This document shows, piece by piece, positions 41,152 through 51,467 of a stretch of DNA of 64,000 nucleotides. The stretch is from Stromatinia cepivora (Eukaryota; Ascomycota; Leotiomycetes; Helotiales; Sclerotiniaceae): positions 310,001 through 374,000 of the forward strand of contig RCTD01000007.1 in assembly GCA_014898415.1 (NCBI GenBank). The letters run 5' to 3'. Under the pieces are notes generated by a model, which saw nothing but the letters and a program-made list of their open reading frames with translations, was not told where the DNA came from and did no database searches. Position 1 is the first letter of the stretch; every line of letters begins with the position of its first letter. A program made the position numbers and the translations under genes.

Positions 41152-42789
41152 TATAACGAACCCAACAAACGTTTAGAAATCAATCTTAGAATTAAAAGTT
41201 ACAGAATTAAAGAGAATGTATTATAAAGCTATATATATAATCGATTCGAAGTTTAGTATTGTATTAGTTCAATCGGATACGATTATGTATATTTTGTAAT
41301 ACTACTCTTTTCTTTTGAAAAATTCGCTTTGAATTTATTTTAAACGAATGAATTAAGTACAAAATGATTACTAATTGTTTTCTTCTAAAAATATCTAATA
41401 CGAAGTATATATTATAGTCAACGAATATATATCTATTGTATTATATACTTTCTTCAAACGATCTTCAAAATATCGATTATTGATTATCTCTTCTAGATCT
41501 TTATCATTGTTGTTTTCGGGTTTAGTAATTAGTATAATAATCGGAATAGACTTTTGTTGATTTCGAATTCCTTGATATAGGTTTAATAAATAGATTTGTA
41601 TTCAATAGGAGATATTTTTATATTGTATATATTTATTTTGTTTATATAAGAAAGTTTTTTCAAAAAAGGAAAACTTAGATATTTGTATGCAAAGTAGAAT
41701 TAAGGTATGATTGGGTTTGTTTGATTGGGTATCAAAAGGGTCAAAAGTATTAATGATATTAAGGTTGTTAATGTTTATTGGATTGTGGTTTCGAAAGTAA
41801 GATGGATTTTGTAATATATATAGAGCTTTAAGTTTATTAAAATAGGATGATATAGGGAATTTATTCGTTGTATAAATAGTTAATTGTTGTATGATTTGAA
41901 TAAAGTTAGGATAAGAATAAAGAAAAGAAAGTTGTTGAAAAAGATGATTTCTAAGAATAGTATTGAATTTATTATAAAAGGTTGAGATCTTATTTGAATT
42001 GGATCAATTCTAATTTTTGATTTTGTAAAGAATTCTTTTGAATTTTGCAATATAAATATATAGAGAATCAATTCTTTATTTGAGAATGAATAATTTATTT
42101 TTGGCTTTTTGAATTTTATTTGGATTGTTATAAATGTATATAAATTGATTTAAAATCGTTATATAATCTAAAAAAATATTTTGATTAAAAGAAGAAAATT
42201 GAGATAGTATTATAGTTTGTATATAAGATTCGAGATTGAAATAAATATAATAAAATTGAATTATAAAATTGTTGATTGTAGTGTTGTTTATTTGTAGTTT
42301 TGTTTGAATCGAGGGAAATTAGGTATCAAATTTTTGAAAGCTATTATTGAATTTTTTAGGATTAAGAAGAAAAGGTTTCGGATGAGAAGGAGTATAAGTA
42401 ATAGAAATGTGTTCGAGAATTAGAGAGTATAGAAACGAGATTTTATTTTATTAATAAATCATTTCATTACGAAGTTCTGCAATTGCAAAGTTTATCGAAT
42501 TGTAATCTATAATTTAGAAATTAAGAGTAAGAAAAAAGACAATATCTTCGAATAATATCAAGAAGATCCATGTACAGGCGAGAGAGCAGGAGTATGTGCA
42601 GATGTTATTCCATTTCTTATCTGGAAGAGCTTTTAATAATGTAACAAACTCAATAAACGTTTAGAGATCAACCTTAGAATTAAAAGCTATAGAGTTAAAG
42701 AGAGTGTGCTACGAAGCTATATATATGATCGGCTCGAAGCTTAGTATTGTACTAGCCCGATCGGACGCGATCACGTGTATCTCGTGACA
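41152..42789 (-). mobile_element. TRIM-like LTR element, copy b
   Basis: 1,638 bp, 150-bp LTRs at 41152-41301 and 42640-42789, perfect duplication AATAA (41147-41151 and 42790-42794). It is inserted in the leader of copia element E1. The right LTR keeps GATCACGTGTATCTCGTGACA-type sequence while the left LTR is RIP-altered (TATAACG, GTAATA). Confidence 0.95.
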
Positions 42790-43392
42790 AATAATTTCTT
42801 AAATATTTAATAATCATTGAATAGAAAATTGTATAGATTTAAGAACTACCGAGCTCATAATTATCATGGGATAGTATGATTATAAAGTACTTTCAGGGAT
42901 TAGGGAATAAATAGTATATATAATTAGTAAAGTAAAAGAATTGAATGATTTATTCTTGATTATATGAATCAAGAATTATATATATAGAATAAATAAATGA
43001 TTATCTAGTCAATATATATTTTAATTAAGTTAGATCTTTGTTTACTAGGATATTAGGATCACTTTATCAATTGGTAGATTGGTAAGGGCTAGTGGATCCT
43101 TCATTCCGATTGGAAAGCATACGCTTTGATCTTTCGTAGGATACAGGGGATCACAGGGCTTTCCGTGACACTATATTAATCCTTTCTCGATTTGCTTTGC
43201 TTTCTAATCATTATTATACAACTGGATTTTATAATCTATTAACTTTTGATACAGGAAATAATAATATTATTAATTATATAAATTGAATTAAAGATCTATT
43301 ATTCTAGTAGAAATAGAATTGAGATTATTCCCAAATATGGTCTGTGCACCATTGTGATCATATAATCTCAATTCTAATCCTATGATGGCCTC

Positions 43393-45067
43393 TATGACGA
43401 ACCCAACAAACGTTTAGAGATCAACTTTAGAATTAAAAGCTACAAAGCTAAAGAGAATATACTATAAAGCTATATATATGATCAATTCGAAATTTAGTAC
43501 TATACTAGTTTGATCGAATGTGATCATATGTATCTTGTAATACTACCCTTCTTTTCTAAAGAATTCGCTTCGAATTTATTTTAAATAAATGAATTAAATA
43601 CAAAATGATCATTAATTATCTTCTTCTAAAAATATTTGATATAAAGTATATATTACAATTAACAAATATATATCTATTATATTATATATTTCCTTTAAAT
43701 GATCTTCAAAATATTAGTTATTGATTATCTTTCCTAGATCCTTATCATTATTGTTTTCGGGTTTAATAATCAATATAATAATCGGAACAGATTTTTATCG
43801 ATTTTAAGTTTCTTGATATAAATTTAATAGATAGATTTGTATTTAATAAAAGATATTTTTATATTATATATATTTATTTTGTTTGTATAAAAGAATTTTT
43901 TTAGAAGAAGAAAATTTAGATATTTGTATATAAAATAAAATCAAGATATAATCAGATTTATCCGATTAGATATCAAAAAAGTTAAAAATATTAATGATAT
44001 TAAGGTTATTAATATTTATTGAATTGTAATTCCGAAAATGGAATGGATTTTGTAATATATATAAGGCTTTAAGTTTATTAAAGTGAAATGATACAAGGAA
44101 TTTATTTGTTGTATAAGCAATTAATTGTTATATGATCTGAATAAAATCGGGATAAGAATAAAGAAAAGAAAATTGTTAAGAAAGATGATTTCTAAAAGTA
44201 ATATTGAATTTATTATAAAAGATTAAGATTTTATTCGAATCGGATCAATTCTAACTTTTAGTTTTGTAAAGAGTCTTTTCGAATTTTGTAATATAGATAT
44301 ATAAAGAATTAATTCCTTATTTGAAAATAAATAATTTATTTTCGGCTTTTTGAATTTTATTTGGATTATTGTAAATATATATAAATTAATTTAGAATCAT
44401 TGTATAATTTAAAAGAATGTTTTAATTAAAAAAAGAAAATTAAGATAGTATTATAATTTATATATGAGATTCGAGATTGAAATAAATATAATAAAATTGA
44501 ATTGTAAAATCGCCGATTGTAGCATTATCTATTTATAATTTCGCTTGAATCGAAAGAAACCAAGTATCGAATTTTTGAAAGCTATCATTAAACTTTTCAG
44601 GATTAGGGAAAAAGGGTTTTGAATAAGAAAAAGTATAAACAATAGAAATACATTCAAGAATCAGAAAGCATAGAAATAAGATTTCATTTTGTTAATGAAT
44701 CATTTCACCATAAAGTTCTGTAATCATAAGGTTTATCGAATCGTAATTTATAGCTTAGAAATTAAAGATAAGAAAAAAGACAATACCTTCGAATAATATC
44801 AAGAAGATCTATATGCAAACAAAAGAGCAAGAGTATATACCTAGACAGGAACAAGCAGAGTATACGTAAGCATATACAGATGTTATTCCATTTCTTATCT
44901 GAAAGAGCTTTTAATAATATAACAAACCCAATAAACGTTTAAAGATCAACCTTAGAATTAAAAGCTACAAAGTTAAAGAGAGTATGCTACAAAGCTATAT
45001 ATATGATCAGTTCGAAGCTTAATACCGTACTAGCCCGATCGGACGCGATCACGTGTATCTCGTGACA
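43393..45067 (-). mobile_element. TRIM-like LTR element, copy c
   Basis: 1,675 bp, 150-bp LTRs at 43393-43542 and 44918-45067, perfect duplication GCCTC (43388-43392 and 45068-45072). It splits the right 166-bp repeat of element F; the uninterrupted form of that sequence is visible at 9443-9608. Confidence 0.95.
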
Positions 45068-45103
45068 GCCTCATTTCCAATACAAAATATAAATAAATAG
45101 TAT

Positions 45104-45305
45104 TGTCGGGATAACTATATATAAGGAAGTGAAGCTTATCAACGAATGTATAAAACTCTTTGATTATTAATACATTTTGATTTGCTTAAAGAACTAGAAT
45201 CTATAAAGGATGAAGAACTATATAATAATGCATGCCGAGGCATTAATGCATCAGTGGGCACGTGATCCTTACCATCCTTACCATGCACGTGATCATATTC
45301 CGACA
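45104..45305 (+). repeat. Solo LTR beta, right copy
   Basis: About 200 bp, TGTCGGGATAAC to TATTCCGACA, diverged copy of 9184-9402 in the same orientation, with two rather than three CCATCCTTA units. The flanking five bases (AGTAT, GTAAT) are not a perfect duplication, so its history is less clear. Confidence 0.7.
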
Positions 45306-45558
45306 GTAATATACTATTCGTAACTAATAATAGAGTATACTAAATGATTGATTTTGAGTACGAAGCTCTATACAAAGGAAATCCATCTTGATTATATAGA
45401 CCTTCATATCATATGTCCCACCGTTCCCTTCGATATAAATCAATAGGATCGGTGGAGACGTTCCCCTCGATTTAAATCGGTGGGACGGGTGGGACCACGT
45501 GACCTCATGACTAGTCATGTGATGCGGGGCTTAGTCATAACTGAGTACCGTCGTAACA
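45306..45558 (-). repeat. Repeat U, right copy (possible LTR fragment)
   Basis: In reverse complement it begins TGTTACGACGG at 45558. Bases 45309-45413 match 8247-8352. The outer part (about 45415-45545) is GC-rich, little touched by RIP, and holds imperfect inverted GTGGGAC/GTCCCAC blocks. It marks the right edge of the AT-rich nest. Confidence 0.5.
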
Positions 45559-46734
45559 TATATTTATTTATAATATAATTTTCGATTAATAATTATAATA
45601 TAATATAATTGAATAAAGCTAATATATATACAAAAATAAACAAAAAGCAGATTCAAAATATACAATTTAGGAATTGACCGGTTAAACTCTCTTAACAAAG
45701 ATATTAAAAATCATATAACCGATACCTCGAGAATCAGGCACCCGCTAGACTAGGTAGTGAAAGGAAATACTGAAATGAGGCTTTTGTCCTAATGTGGTTG
45801 GTTGTACGGTAGTCATAAAAAAGATGGGTCGAACTTTAGGCTGAATTGAGTTGGGTAGCCTCGAGCGGAAGTTCACTACGGCAGTTCCGGTGGTTCTTCA
45901 TTGAGGGGTCGTCAGAATCGGGATGAAGCTAATGTATCGTGTATTGTATCTGGAAGGCTAGCTAGAAGTGAATGATTCAATGGTTAGGTTGGAATTGAAG
46001 AAGTTGTTAGTAGGTAGGATAAACTAGGTAGATATTATTTCATTAGAGAGGTAGCCAATTCCTTATAATTGATATTAATTCGTAGAAAGGAATTGATGTG
46101 ATGATTGAATATCGTGCAGTACCCAAGTAGTATAGATAAGTTTTCTCTGTTTCTTCACGGAATAATTTTGATAGGTTGATTTTTGAAAGTGGGGAAATTT
46201 CATGATTCATGATTCATGGATATCCTGGTGATGGTTCCTAAAACAGAAAGCTTATGTAATGGCAACTAGGGTTTGAATGCTACGGTCTTGTAATTCTCAG
46301 CTGAGTTTGATTCTTCAGTACCCTACGAGAAGTAGAATCTTGAAGAATTATTGAAACTTGCATTGGCGGTCAAATATCACGTGAGTACGGTTGGCACGGT
46401 CCATCATTTGATCATTGCGACTATTTTAATACGGAGGTCATAATAATTTTTCCTTAAGCGACAACTTTTAAAGCTAGCTTGGCCCAGTAACTTCACTTTG
46501 AATCTTTTTACCCATCCGCGCTTCTTCCCGAGAAAACAACTTGATTCATCAACTTTTCAAAGTACAACGTACAACTTCAAGATTCATCTTACTTTCAACG
46601 AATTTTGAATCGCATACTGTCGATAATTCAATTCAATCATACAAAATTCTTTACATAACTTCAATTCGCATTGTCGCAAATCATCACTTTCACATAAATC
46701 GCGAGTCGCGCCATCACCCGATAATCTTCTCAAG
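45559..46734. other. Promoter-side intergenic region at the right edge of the nest
   Basis: Composition shifts from AT-rich to balanced within about 100 bp after 45,560. No gene is seen. Bases 46450-46734 precede the large ORF and probably hold its promoter and 5' leader. Confidence 0.5.
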
Positions 46735-49700
46735 ATGGTTGGAGGTCGCCGCACACGCGCCGCCGGTGCTAGTCCAGGTGGTTTCAAATCACTTGATGAT
46801 ATTCCAAAGCCTACACGTGGAACACGTGGAAAGGGAAAGAAGATCAAGACGGAACCTGTCGAGCCTTCAGTCGAGTCCGAGTCCATCGACCCACTCATCA
46901 CTCCAGCTAAAAGCAAGAATAATACCGAGTCGCAAAAGGCTCAATCATCTCCTACAAATGCATCCAGAACTGATTCTCCCGATTCTCACCCACCTTCACC
47001 TACACCAGTCGATTCACGACTTGATTCACACTCTACCTCTCCTCCACCTAAGAACAATATTGCAACTAACGACGCGTCTTCGGACAACGACGTCATCAAT
47101 CAAGAGCAAGACGCACAGCGCATTGCTCCGCTCGGATCCAACAGAAAGAGATCTCGAGTAGAAGAGTCTTCTACCCATCAAAGTGTTGACATTGCAAATG
47201 GAAACGCGGAAGAAGATGGTGAACAGAGGGCCAGCAAGCGTACACGAAGGCAGCAAAGTAATGATGTCGAGGATATCATCAATCAAGAGCAAGACGCACA
47301 GCGCTTTGCTCCTCTCGGGCCCAGTAAAAAGAGATCTCGAGAAGAAGAGTCTTCTACCCATCAAAGTGTTGACATTGCAAATGGAAACGCGGAAGAAGAT
47401 GATGAACAGAGGGCCAGCAAGCGTGCACGAAGGCAGCAAAGCAATAGTGTCGAGGATGTTGAAGCTGATGCTGAAGCTGAGAAATCAACCGAACCCGAAC
47501 TTGAACCCAAGAAGAAGTCTAGAGGCCGACCTGTCAATCGCACAAAGGCATCTCCAAAGAACCCTGCGAATAAGACTCGTGGCCGCAAGCAAGATACAAT
47601 TGTCCTTAATGACAGCAGCTCAGATGAAGCAGCTGAGACAACGGTATCACCTCTTCAATCTCGCTCAACGTCTACACCAAAGCAACCTGTCATCCCTTCT
47701 CCACATACTCCAGAACATCATCAAGGAATTTCCTCAGCTGAAGAAGATGAGCCTCAAGTTGGTCCATCCACCATCAGTCACCCTACTTCCAAACTCACAC
47801 TCCCTCCTCCTGATATACGACCTGTCCCTCAAACCGAAGTTAAAAAGCCAGCGCCATCCCTCACTGAGACTGGTCCTACTCCATCAAAATCCCTCGTAAT
47901 CCCACCTGTTCCTAGAACGATTCCGTTGTCGTCTTGTGTGGTCATACCTGGCATGTCGAAGACCACAAGACTTCGCCTACTGTTTGGGATTCCGTCACCA
48001 AGCAAAGGAAAAGAAGTTGCTAAGGAGGCTGTCAAGGACGTTACCAAGGAAATTGCTCAAGGCACCAATGATGTATGTCTCAATAGTTCACTTAATAATT
48101 TGTGCCATGATACTAACATGTTCAAGGTGGCTCATCAGAGTGAGCGTAAGACGACCGCTGTGGCTTCTTCCAGTGAGAATCTTTCCAAGCCTGGTGTTCC
48201 CCATTTAGCGAGTCAATCTCCTCGGGATGGACTGAGATTAACGGATCCTTATTTAGTAGCTGTGGCCAAAGTCTTCACTAATCATAAGGACAAGTCAATG
48301 GCAATGCCATCTATCGAACAGATTACAGCATTCCTTACTGGCTTCGATGCTCAACAACCTTTGTACAATCCAAAGGCGCAAATGGTTACTCAAAGGCCCA
48401 CGCAGCCTCTGCAACCGAAAAAACCTAAACGCTCAGGTTATTGTGTTCCCGATTCTAGTAGTGATGAGGACACCGATATGTCGGATGAGGATGAAGCACA
48501 AGTCATCGATGAACCAAAAACGCCTGAAGCACAAATTTCCCCTGCGCAAGATGCAAGCCCTCGAAGCAGCTGGTGGGACTCCATCTCTGCTGCTGCCACG
48601 CTACTTACGAGCCCATTCCGCAAACAGTCCACTGCTGCTCCAGCTCCGCTTCCTTGCAACAAACTTGTCCCACCTCCATTCATCTTCAACCAGCCACCAG
48701 CCACTCCTTCAGCAGTTCCTCACAAACGTATGTCCCGTTCAGATCGCAAACGCAACACTCGCAACGACGTTCAAGGTCGTCTTGCAGGCTTTCAATCTGA
48801 ACGTCGTCCATGGCACATGGATGATGAAAAATCACCGGTCTACCGTGGTTTTCTCACCCCAGCAGAGGTTAGGGAAATTCACAGAGTACAGGATGAATAC
48901 GCCGCAAAGCATAATGGAAAAGGTCCTTCGATTGTAGCTAATCGAGATATACATAAGGAAGCACGAGCATCTCAAAGAGCTGCCGTTACTGCTCCTGTCC
49001 AGGAAGAAGCTTCGGCATTTACACATGCTAAGGCAGGCGAGAAGCGTGATGCTGACGGTGCACCAAAGACGCCTACCCAACGCCGGAAAGATTCAGATTA
49101 CGGCCCTAAATGGGTTCGATGCCCAAATGGTCTTTACATTAGAGAGAATTCCACTGAGAGACAACTTAAATTTGGCACAATTATCTCCGATGATGATCCT
49201 TGCTGGGAAGATCATTATCGCGATATTGACGCCTTCGCAAAGCAAGATATTTTCAAGCCAGCAGGCGTCCAAAATCCTCTCAACTCAGCACAGCTTCTTG
49301 AGCAAGCCCATCTGCGTGCTCAGGGCGTTGATGGTATACCAGACGAGAGCGAAAATGATTACTTTTATGTCGTTGATGAGCAACAGAAGAGATTGCTCTT
49401 CTACCCCAGGAGTCCTTACAGCATGTTTCAAATTCCAGGTAAAAGACTCACCAGGGATCATATTGCAAACATTGAGGAAGGACTCCCTCTTCTCAGCCCC
49501 CGCGACGAATACGGAGTTGCTATCAAGACACCTGCTTATGACAGCACAAGACCATCTCGTGATCAGAAGATAACCAACGTCTTCCAACAACTTCATGATT
49601 GGGACAAGAAACAGTATTACAAGGATGCCGTTGAAATGAAAGCAGACAGAACCCTTGAGCCAAAGCAATGGACTCAAACACCTCCACCAAAACCCAAGCC

Positions 49701-50199
49701 TGGTAACGCCAAACTTCCCGGTGCCGTCGAACAAACTCCAGCTCCTATCTCTGAGGCTGTAAAACACGCCATGAGTAAAGCCAATAAATATTTACCAGCA
49801 AAGGGCAGTGGCCTTCGACAGGTTTCCAACATGAGCCCTCTCCAGGCCGAGAAAGACAAGGTTATGGAAGCTGCGAAGGAGTCTAAACCTATGTTCAATT
49901 TCGACTTCAGCGATGAATCCCTCGGCTTTCACGTTGACCCCCTTGTCAAGGAACGTGTTCTGGAGCGCCTTGGGGAAGGTTACATCCCAATCACACCCAT
50001 GCCCGATCACATCTGGCATGAACATGATGATCTTCAGCAAGGCGATGTAGAAAGAGCCGTTGCTAAATTGTTCGAAGGAATTGATGCCAGATTGTTTGGT
50101 TCCTTGCATAACGGAATCAAAGTTCCAGAGCAACCCAATACGGTTATTGAAGTTACTTCGGAAAGTCCAACTAACCGACCGGCCCTCAAATTATGGTAA
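46735..50199 (+). CDS. Large low-complexity protein, probably nuclear, unknown function
   Basis: Continuous frame of 1,154 residues. I predict an in-frame 54-nt intron at 48073-48126 (donor GTATGT, branch TACTAAC, acceptor AAG), giving 1,136 residues. The N-terminal 450 residues are basic, Ser/Pro-rich and disordered, with nuclear-localisation-like clusters (NRKRSR, KRTRRQQ, KKRSR, KKKSRGRP). They contain a tandem 61-residue duplication starting at each INQEQDAQR (units near residues 122-182 and 183-243). An acidic SSSDEDTDMSDEDE stretch follows near residue 580. The C-terminal 450 residues are less biased (RRPWHMDDEKSPVYRGFL, GPKWVRCPNGLYIR, RERLGEG-like helices near the end) and probably contain a folded region that I do not recognise. 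ATG 46735 is the first in frame after the 5' leader. A chromatin or nuclear-pore role is only a guess from composition. Confidence 0.85.
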   Translation: MVGGRRTRAAGASPGGFKSLDDIPKPTRGTRGKGKKIKTEPVEPSVESESIDPLITPAKSKNNTESQKAQSSPTNASRTDSPDSHPPSPTPVDSRLDSHSTSPPPKNNIATNDASSDNDVINQEQDAQRIAPLGSNRKRSRVEESSTHQSVDIANGNAEEDGEQRASKRTRRQQSNDVEDIINQEQDAQRFAPLGPSKKRSREEESSTHQSVDIANGNAEEDDEQRASKRARRQQSNSVEDVEADAEAEKSTEPELEPKKKSRGRPVNRTKASPKNPANKTRGRKQDTIVLNDSSSDEAAETTVSPLQSRSTSTPKQPVIPSPHTPEHHQGISSAEEDEPQVGPSTISHPTSKLTLPPPDIRPVPQTEVKKPAPSLTETGPTPSKSLVIPPVPRTIPLSSCVVIPGMSKTTRLRLLFGIPSPSKGKEVAKEAVKDVTKEIAQGTNDVCLNSSLNNLCHDTNMFKVAHQSERKTTAVASSSENLSKPGVPHLASQSPRDGLRLTDPYLVAVAKVFTNHKDKSMAMPSIEQITAFLTGFDAQQPLYNPKAQMVTQRPTQPLQPKKPKRSGYCVPDSSSDEDTDMSDEDEAQVIDEPKTPEAQISPAQDASPRSSWWDSISAAATLLTSPFRKQSTAAPAPLPCNKLVPPPFIFNQPPATPSAVPHKRMSRSDRKRNTRNDVQGRLAGFQSERRPWHMDDEKSPVYRGFLTPAEVREIHRVQDEYAAKHNGKGPSIVANRDIHKEARASQRAAVTAPVQEEASAFTHAKAGEKRDADGAPKTPTQRRKDSDYGPKWVRCPNGLYIRENSTERQLKFGTIISDDDPCWEDHYRDIDAFAKQDIFKPAGVQNPLNSAQLLEQAHLRAQGVDGIPDESENDYFYVVDEQQKRLLFYPRSPYSMFQIPGKRLTRDHIANIEEGLPLLSPRDEYGVAIKTPAYDSTRPSRDQKITNVFQQLHDWDKKQYYKDAVEMKADRTLEPKQWTQTPPPKPKPGNAKLPGAVEQTPAPISEAVKHAMSKANKYLPAKGSGLRQVSNMSPLQAEKDKVMEAAKESKPMFNFDFSDESLGFHVDPLVKERVLERLGEGYIPITPMPDHIWHEHDDLQQGDVERAVAKLFEGIDARLFGSLHNGIKVPEQPNTVIEVTSESPTNRPALKLW
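47097..47463 (+). repeat. 183-bp in-frame tandem duplication inside the large ORF
   Basis: Two copies, offset exactly 183 bp (61 codons), about 90% alike, each encoding INQEQDAQR...SVDIANGNAEED...RRQQSN. Recent duplication within the coding sequence. Confidence 0.9.
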
Positions 50200-50264
50200 G
50201 ATTGAGCTGAATTTGACAGTCACAATGTCGAGGGTTTTTGTATCCCTTGAGACGCTCGAGTTTT

Positions 50265-50548
50265 AATTGAACCATACCCCATTCATTAATTGAAAACGCT
50301 CCTACTCTGGTTGCGGGGCTCTCCCTTGATGGTCTGAATCCATCAGGCATGTGAGTCGCCTTGAAATTATTGATTTGGTTCCTGACTGGTTAAATTCTTG
50401 CTCTCTAATTGAATCATACCTCATTCATTAATTGAAAACGCTCCTACTCTGGTTGCGGGGCTCTCCCTTGATGGTCTGAATCCATCAGGCATGTGAGTCG
50501 CCTTGAAATTATTGATTTGGTTCCTGACTGGTTACATTCTTGCTCTCT
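50265..50548. repeat. 142-bp tandem duplication
   Basis: Two adjacent copies (50265-50406 and 50407-50548) differing at only a few positions. Each contains the hairpin TGATGG-TCTGAAT-CCATCA. Confidence 0.95.
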
Positions 50549-50711
50549 CCATCTGGGTTACACTATTGGCTTTCTTGATCTAATTTACACTATTGGGTGC
50601 GTGGTACGGTGGTTATGGTACCTCCTTATGTCCGAGTTTTCACCGTTCGACTTTATGGCATATTCAGCAGTGGCGAACTCTTCGGAATGCGATCGATAAC
50701 TTCTCTTTTCT

Positions 50712-50759
50712 AAAAAAAAAAAAAAAAGCAGCAAAAAAAAAAAAAAAGATAAAAAAAAA
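50712..50759. repeat. A-rich tract
   Basis: Three runs of 9-16 A broken by GCAGC and GAT. Confidence 0.85.
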
Positions 50760-51060
50760 TTCCTCTGTCGGGTGAGTGACTTACATACTCTGGCAATACG
50801 CAGTTTCTCCATACAAAAGTTTTTGGTCTTTTTCCGACACTATCAGCCAGATAGCTCTTTACATCGACACATTAATTTTACATCACGTACATACATAGTT
50901 ACGGCGGGATTTTCGAAATACCACGGATACGATCTCTCAAAACTGGGTCTGGAAGGGTGGCTCCTTCTACCCACATTGTTGCGATCAATTCGACGTTCTT
51001 CGGTCTCTCACCTTTTACAATTACGAGATTGAACATATCAACGTTATTATCAGCACGCAA

Positions 51061-51094
51061 TACATACATACATACATACATACATACATACATA
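51061..51094. repeat. (CATA)n microsatellite
   Basis: About eight consecutive copies of CATA. Confidence 0.9.
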
Positions 51095-51467
51095 CGGCGA
51101 AGTTCATTAAAGAAATGAGAATGAGAGTCATTGATTTCTCTAGGATAGGATCTCCAAGAATTAGGTCAGGGTGGTGACATCCTAATACCTGATTGCTGCT
51201 GCTTAGCCAACTTTCGTTGCTTCTTCCGCTATTATCGCTATGGAAGCTACGTATCAGGACTATTGGGCAGCGACTGTTATTATATGGAGGATGGATGACA
51301 GTGGTGACTGTTGGTTATAAGAATGGATTATTGAAGGGGAGTTTGTTGATTATATGGATGGATGATGGTGCTGGTTATTCATTATATGTGTGGATGATCG
51401 CAGAAGTTTTGAAGATAAGATGGTAGTGCGTTCTGTGCACCCATTTCTATTCCTCTGTATTCCATTG

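Larger units (their letters stand above)
24938..43170 (-). mobile_element. Element E1, Ty1/copia, host of element E2
   Basis: LTRs of 309 bp at 24938-25246 and 42862-43170 with a perfect duplication CTATA (24933-24937 and 43171-43175). The right LTR starts TATCATGGG and ends TTTCCGTGACA. Subtracting E2 and TRIM copy b with their duplications leaves 8,296 bp, almost the same as the intact length of E2. The run of C's to the right of the left LTR is a reversed polypurine tract, giving minus orientation. Heavy RIP: the left LTR has TATTAC for TGTCAC and CCATAATA for CCGTGACA. Confidence 0.93.
9443..45082 (-). mobile_element. Element F, outermost small LTR element of the nest
   Basis: Two 166-bp direct repeats, 9443-9608 and 43237-45082 (the second interrupted by TRIM copy c), begin TATTAACTTTTGATACAGG and end TCATTTCCAATA, which after reversing RIP would be TG...CA. 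Removing all inserted elements leaves about 815 bp, TRIM size. The sequence just right of the left repeat reads in reverse as a purine tract (AATGAAGGAA) and the sequence left of the right repeat resembles the post-LTR region of element L, so a minus orientation is likely. No matching target duplication is seen (ATTTA against CAAAA), so the pairing is tentative. Confidence 0.45.
50200..51467. other. Intergenic region with small repeats
   Basis: 3' flank of the large ORF. It holds the 142-bp duplication, an A-rich tract at 50712-50759 and a CATA microsatellite at 51061-51094, listed separately. I see no supported gene. Confidence 0.5.

Noticed and set aside
9184..45305. A single giant LTR element bounded by the two beta LTRs
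   Set aside because: The left beta copy has its own complete ATTAT duplication, and the outer flanks (ATTAT, GTAAT) do not match.
9184..45558. Mitochondrial DNA insertion, suggested by extreme AT content
   Set aside because: The block resolves into LTR elements with target duplications and gypsy/copia protein remnants; low GC is explained by RIP.
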